This document shows positions 9,901-12,794 of a stretch of DNA of 12,794 nucleotides, piece after piece. This stretch comes from Auxenochlorella pyrenoidosa (lineage: Eukaryota > Chlorophyta > Trebouxiophyceae > Chlorellales > Chlorellaceae). The stretch spans positions 231,769 through 244,562 of the forward strand of contig KQ482042.1 of the NCBI GenBank assembly GCA_001430745.1, given 5' to 3'. Below the pieces are notes generated by a model that made no database searches, was not told where the DNA came from, and saw only the letters and a program-made list of their open reading frames with translations. The position numbers and the translations under genes are program-made. Positions within the stretch are counted from its first letter, which is position 1. Each line of letters opens with the position of its first letter.

Positions 9901-11079
9901 CGGGCGCCTGCCCTGCACGCCCCCCCACCCGCCTGCAGGCTGTGCCAGGCGCAGATGATGATGGGGCCGCCGCCATGGCGGGCCACATACTTGAGCGGGC
10001 CGTCTTCGTCCTTAACTGAGATCAGCGAGTCGTCGTTGGCAAAGTGCCTGCGCGGATGCATTTTCTCTTGACAGTGACAGGCAGCCTCATCGCGTACTGT
10101 GTGTTCAAGACCAGCCGACACGAGGCTTCGGGCGGCTGGTCGCTGCCACATGGCTGACAGCGATTGCATGCTGCAGGCGCCATGCCGGCGCAGGGCTGGC
10201 GGCCACCGCCGCCCACCTGCGGATGCCGGGCTGCGAGTCCAGCCGGCACACTGCCGCCTCCAGGCCCGGCGAGATGGCGCCCAGGGCGCGCACTCCTGCA
10301 GACAGGGGGGGGCATTCGCTGCCAAGCTGGCACAGGGCCTGCTCTGCCCTGGGTTGGCAGCCCCTCGTGGTGCTGCCACCGTGCAGCGGCATGCCTGGCA
10401 AGGCGAGGTTTGCACGGTCAGAGCACGGGCTAGGCGGCCCAGGGCGGGGCGCAACGGCGCAGCCCTGGCTCTGCTCTGGCAGCAGACCGTTGGGCTGCAG
10501 TCCGAGCGAGGCGCCACGCGGGCGCAGGGTGGACCGCTCAAATACCGCCACTCGCAGCTCCGGCCTGCAGCGCATGGGGCAGCGTCTGGAGGCAATGTGG
10601 GCCAAAAGAACTAACTGGTCTGACAGTAGGGTGGCTTGGCAGTGTTGGCCAAACACTTGGGGGCCCAGGCACCTGTGCCTGCCGTGCAGCTGGCTGCCTG
10701 CCTGCGCACCTGGCGGTGAGGATGGCAGCGGCAGCGGCCAGACCGCCAGGCCCGCCTCCCACGATTGCGACGTCAAGCTGCTCCTGCTGCTCAGCAATGT
10801 GGGTGGGTTGGAAATCCGATTAATTTCTCAGCACGCAGGCTGGCCAGGGAGGGTTCGCAGTCGGCCTGTGCCTTGCGGGCGAGCGGCGCCAAACTGGCGA
10901 GCCGACAAGGGCGCCCCTCGGCTGTGCCTCACCACGGTGGCGGCAGATCCGTTTGTACTCCCCGCCACGTTGATAGCAGCCCGATGAGTCAGGCGAAGGG
11001 TTGGGCGCCCGCTGGGCAGACCGGGTTTAGGCGGGCACGTGCTGCTGCCCGCCCGCAACGATGCTTGCACCGCTGCCAT
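6946..11079 (-). CDS. FAD-dependent monooxygenase, probably plastid-targeted
   Basis: Flavoprotein of the class A aromatic-hydroxylase/zeaxanthin-epoxidase-like superfamily; the substrate cannot be told. Exons, 5' to 3': 11079-10933, 10786-10710, 10564-10488, 10295-10217, 10047-9933, 9622-9535, 9328-9182, 9014-8952, 8814-8744, 8583-8544, 8267-8191, 7955-7875, 7676-7559, 7401-7325, 7101-6946 (TAG 6948-6946). They total 1413 bases, 470 residues, with every phase closing. Residues 1-49 (MAAVQASLRAGS start; Ser, Thr, Ala, Arg, no Asp or Glu) form a separate exon and look like a transit peptide. The dinucleotide fold is VAIVGGGPGGL (GxGxxG at 59-64), with ribose-binding Glu84 in VAVFERS. The DG motif is LLVGADGSQSG (222-225). 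TAIWRAV lies in the small exon 9014-8952. The second FAD motif is SLLGDAAHLSTPILSQG (Asp366). Two introns appear to use GC donors. The superfamily call is firm. Confidence 0.86.
7141..7201 (+). repeat. G-rich tract (C-rich on the coding strand) in the last intron of the FAD monooxygenase gene
   Basis: Repeated GGGT/GGGGAT/GGGGTG units lie on the + strand. On the - coding strand this reads as CCCA/CCCC runs 40-100 bases before the acceptor of the last exon (7101), so it may act as the pyrimidine-rich tract. Confidence 0.6.
7684..7749 (+). repeat. (GGGT)n repeat against a splice acceptor of the FAD monooxygenase gene
   Basis: About eight GGGT-like units followed by GGGGT runs. On the coding strand it is a CCCA repeat ending eight bases before the acceptor of exon 7676-7559. 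The + strand has G-quadruplex-like spacing. Confidence 0.85.
8147..8178. repeat. Two 16-bp tandem copies in an intron
   Basis: TGCCAGCCTACTGCCG is followed directly by TGCCAGCCTACTGCTG, one base different. It lies in intron 7956-8190 of the FAD monooxygenase gene, ending 12 bases before the exon edge at 8191, close to the intron's donor on the coding strand. Confidence 0.8.
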
Positions 11080-11801
11080 GTCGATTGGGTGGTTGAGAAG
11101 CCAGACGAGCATACCGATCTGCTTACAAGCATGTCGAAAGTTGAAAGCGAGATGCAGCGCTGACTGGGCGCTCCGCGGGGGCCATCCGAGGGTACTGCGG
11201 CCAAGGGCGAAGCTGATGGCAAGTCCCAAATGCAGCTGCACCCCCTGCCATGTCTCCACTGGAACAGACCTCGAGCTCCTACAGTGCACATTCTTGCGCC
11301 GGCATGTGGGTCGCCTCTGCCGGGTCTGCATGAACGTGCCACTTTCAGCTATGCTTGCGCTCAACTGCTCCCGAGGCAACAGCGCGTCTCATCATACCCC
11401 TTGTCTGATAGCAAGCAGGTCACGCAGCCTGAGGCTGCTGCTACGGATTCTGATGGCAAACGCCACTGCCGAGCTGACACGCCGTGCCCACTGCCACCAG
11501 CCCCTGCCTTTGATCCCCTGCCTAGGCACGGCCGCTGAGGGCGCCACCTGCCAACTCAGTTCCTCACGAACATGTTCAGGCGGCCACAAGTACGCTGAAC
11601 CACGAGCAGTGGCCATCAAAAAGAATGGGGTTGAGGCATGAAACAAGATGGCAGTAATCAAATGCGCTACAAGAGTCATTGGGGCAGAAAGTTTGCGGGG
11701 TTCGGCTCATTATTGAGGCGGTGCACACAGCCGTGGACGTGAAAGCACATGCATTGCGAGAGTAAGAGAGGAGACGTTGCCACCCAGAGCCAGATTCAAT
11801 T
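11080..11801. other. Intergenic: FAD monooxygenase promoter/5' UTR and carrier-gene 3' UTR
   Basis: This 722-base spacer separates two - strand genes. A long open frame on the + strand (11039-11641) has no recognisable domain and overlaps the transit-peptide exon, so I do not call it. No poly(A) motif is found within 300 bases of the carrier stop, and no clear TATA element lies upstream of 11079. Confidence 0.5.
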
Positions 11802-12794
11802 TCATGCTGCCTCGTCGCCCGCCGGCTTGCTGCACAGCCGCTTGAGCCACTCATAGCTCGTCACCATCACTGCAGCATTGGGCGGCAGGTGGGGTGGGTG
11901 TGGGGTGGGGCTCGGGGATCAATTGTCTGGGCCATGGTGGTGCACGGTCCGCCACAGATGGCATGCGCGTGCAGCCCTCCGGTTGGCACGGTGCACACGA
12001 GGCCTGCGTGTGACACCTGCCCGCACCCCACCCACCCATCTGCCCACCCTTTGTATGCCCCTCATCGCACCTGTGCCCCAAATCGCGCTGCTGGCCATGC
12101 GCGGCGCCACGCCGCGGAAGAAGCCGCCCACGCCCTCCTGAGCCGCCAGCTGCGCCGCAACGCCCCGCCACGTGTGCCGCGCGCGCTGCTGTGCCTGCTG
12201 AGCCCCTTCTGCTTGCGCCGCATGCGCTGCGCCGCCGATGCTGAGGCTGCTGCCACCGCCGGCGCCGACCGCTGCCATCGCAGGCTCTGCCTGCTGAGCC
12301 GCCGTCGCTGCCGCTTCCGCAGCAGCGGGAACAGCGGAGCCGGCAGCGCCTGCTGTCTGCAGCCGCGTCTTGACCACATCCAGCGGGTTGGTGAGCACGG
12401 CAGAGGTGCAGCCTGTGAGGACGCCCGCCACGCTCTGCACGCCGAGGATGTCTCCCTCGCTGTGCACGCTGTGCCCTCGCAGCGCATCCAGCTGGTGCCA
12501 CAGCACCCGCTGCCACACCCCGTAGGCCCCCCACCTGCAAGCGCGCAGAGCAGAAGGTCGCACAGCATTCAAAACGGCCCGGGCGCCGGTGCGCAGCTCA
12601 GGATGCAGCACCTGTCAATGCGCTGGGCCTGGTGTTGCACACCATCCTAGCAGAAGAGGCGGCTGCGGTCCACCAGCAGCCCGCATGGGAGGGCTGGGGC
12701 TGGCCATGGACGACAGCCCCGAGCGCACTCCCCTACACTCAGAGGAGGCCCCACCACCCACCAGATGGCAGAGTTGGGCACAAACATGGCGAGC
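11802..12794 (-). CDS. Mitochondrial carrier (SLC25) protein, SLC25A44-like, 5' partial
   Basis: Inner-membrane solute carrier; SLC25A44 in animals carries branched-chain amino acids into mitochondria, but substrate here is inferred from family only. Exons, 5' to 3': 12794-12762 (runs off the window), 12534-12071, 11869-11802 (TGA 11804-11802). Phases close: NSAIW then WGAYGVWQRVLWHQL joins across the first intron, as in plant relatives with WWASYG. The third repeat has the carrier signature PLDVVKTRLQ (PxDxxKxRxQ). After a matrix loop come GFFRGVAPRM, then ASSAIWGTVMVTSYEWLKRL, resembling the plant SAWGT...YEYLKRLC ending. The loop is enlarged by about 60 Ala/Gln/Gly-rich residues. Repeats 1 and most of 2 are off the window. 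Confidence 0.83.
11880..11920 (+). repeat. G-rich tract at the acceptor side of a carrier-gene intron
   Basis: GGTGGGGTGGGTGTGGGGTG and following G-runs lie on the + strand, directly upstream (on the coding strand) of the acceptor for the last carrier exon (11869). On the coding strand it is a CCCAC-rich pyrimidine tract. Confidence 0.65.

Noticed and set aside
11123..11127. TGTAA on the - strand as poly(A) signal for the carrier gene
   Set aside because: It is about 675 bases past the carrier stop and only 44 bases before the start codon of the next gene, so a link is not credible.
11039..11641. 200-codon open frame on the + strand in the intergenic spacer
   Set aside because: No recognisable motif, overlaps the transit-peptide exon on the other strand, and has no supporting splice or start context.
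12635..12700. Open stretch on the - strand reading LLVDRSRLFC as an extra carrier exon
   Set aside because: It ends at a stop, and the junction 12762 to 12534 already rebuilds the Trp codon and the conserved WW-GAYG strand without it.

Overview
This window looks like nuclear DNA of a green alga, most likely a Chlorella-type trebouxiophyte. It is GC-rich and its genes are cut into many short exons by introns of roughly 120-310 bases. Donors are mostly GTGAGG-like and acceptors mostly end in TGCAG. The proteins are plant/algal in type. I assembled the exons by hand from protein-family motifs and required splice phases to close. All four models stay in frame. Species cannot be fixed from the sequence alone.

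Layout: (1) 47-4280, + strand, is a 5'-truncated, 15-exon gene. It encodes a papain-family (C1A) cysteine peptidase joined to two C-terminal scavenger-receptor cysteine-rich (SRCR) domains. (2) 4817-6422, + strand, is a five-exon SAM-dependent methyltransferase of the METTL7 (thiol/alkyl methyltransferase-like) family. (3) 6946-11079, - strand, is a complete 15-exon FAD-dependent monooxygenase of 470 residues with a likely plastid transit peptide. (4) 11802-12794, - strand, is the 3' part of a mitochondrial carrier (SLC25) gene resembling SLC25A44 and its plant relatives. Genes 2 and 3 converge. Genes 3 and 4 are in tandem on the - strand.

The remaining sequence is introns, three intergenic spacers (about 0.5-0.7 kb each) and simple repeats: a CA microsatellite against a splice acceptor, CTG and 7-bp repeats in introns, and G-rich tracts in introns. 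I see no rRNA, tRNA, transposon, CRISPR array or organellar gene. The genes do not form an obvious pathway, as expected for neighbouring nuclear genes. The most unusual item is the peptidase-SRCR fusion, whose first SRCR unit is a symmetric phase-1/phase-1 exon module. Also notable are a 25-base micro-exon carrying the SAM-binding loop of the methyltransferase and three introns that appear to need GC-AG splicing.
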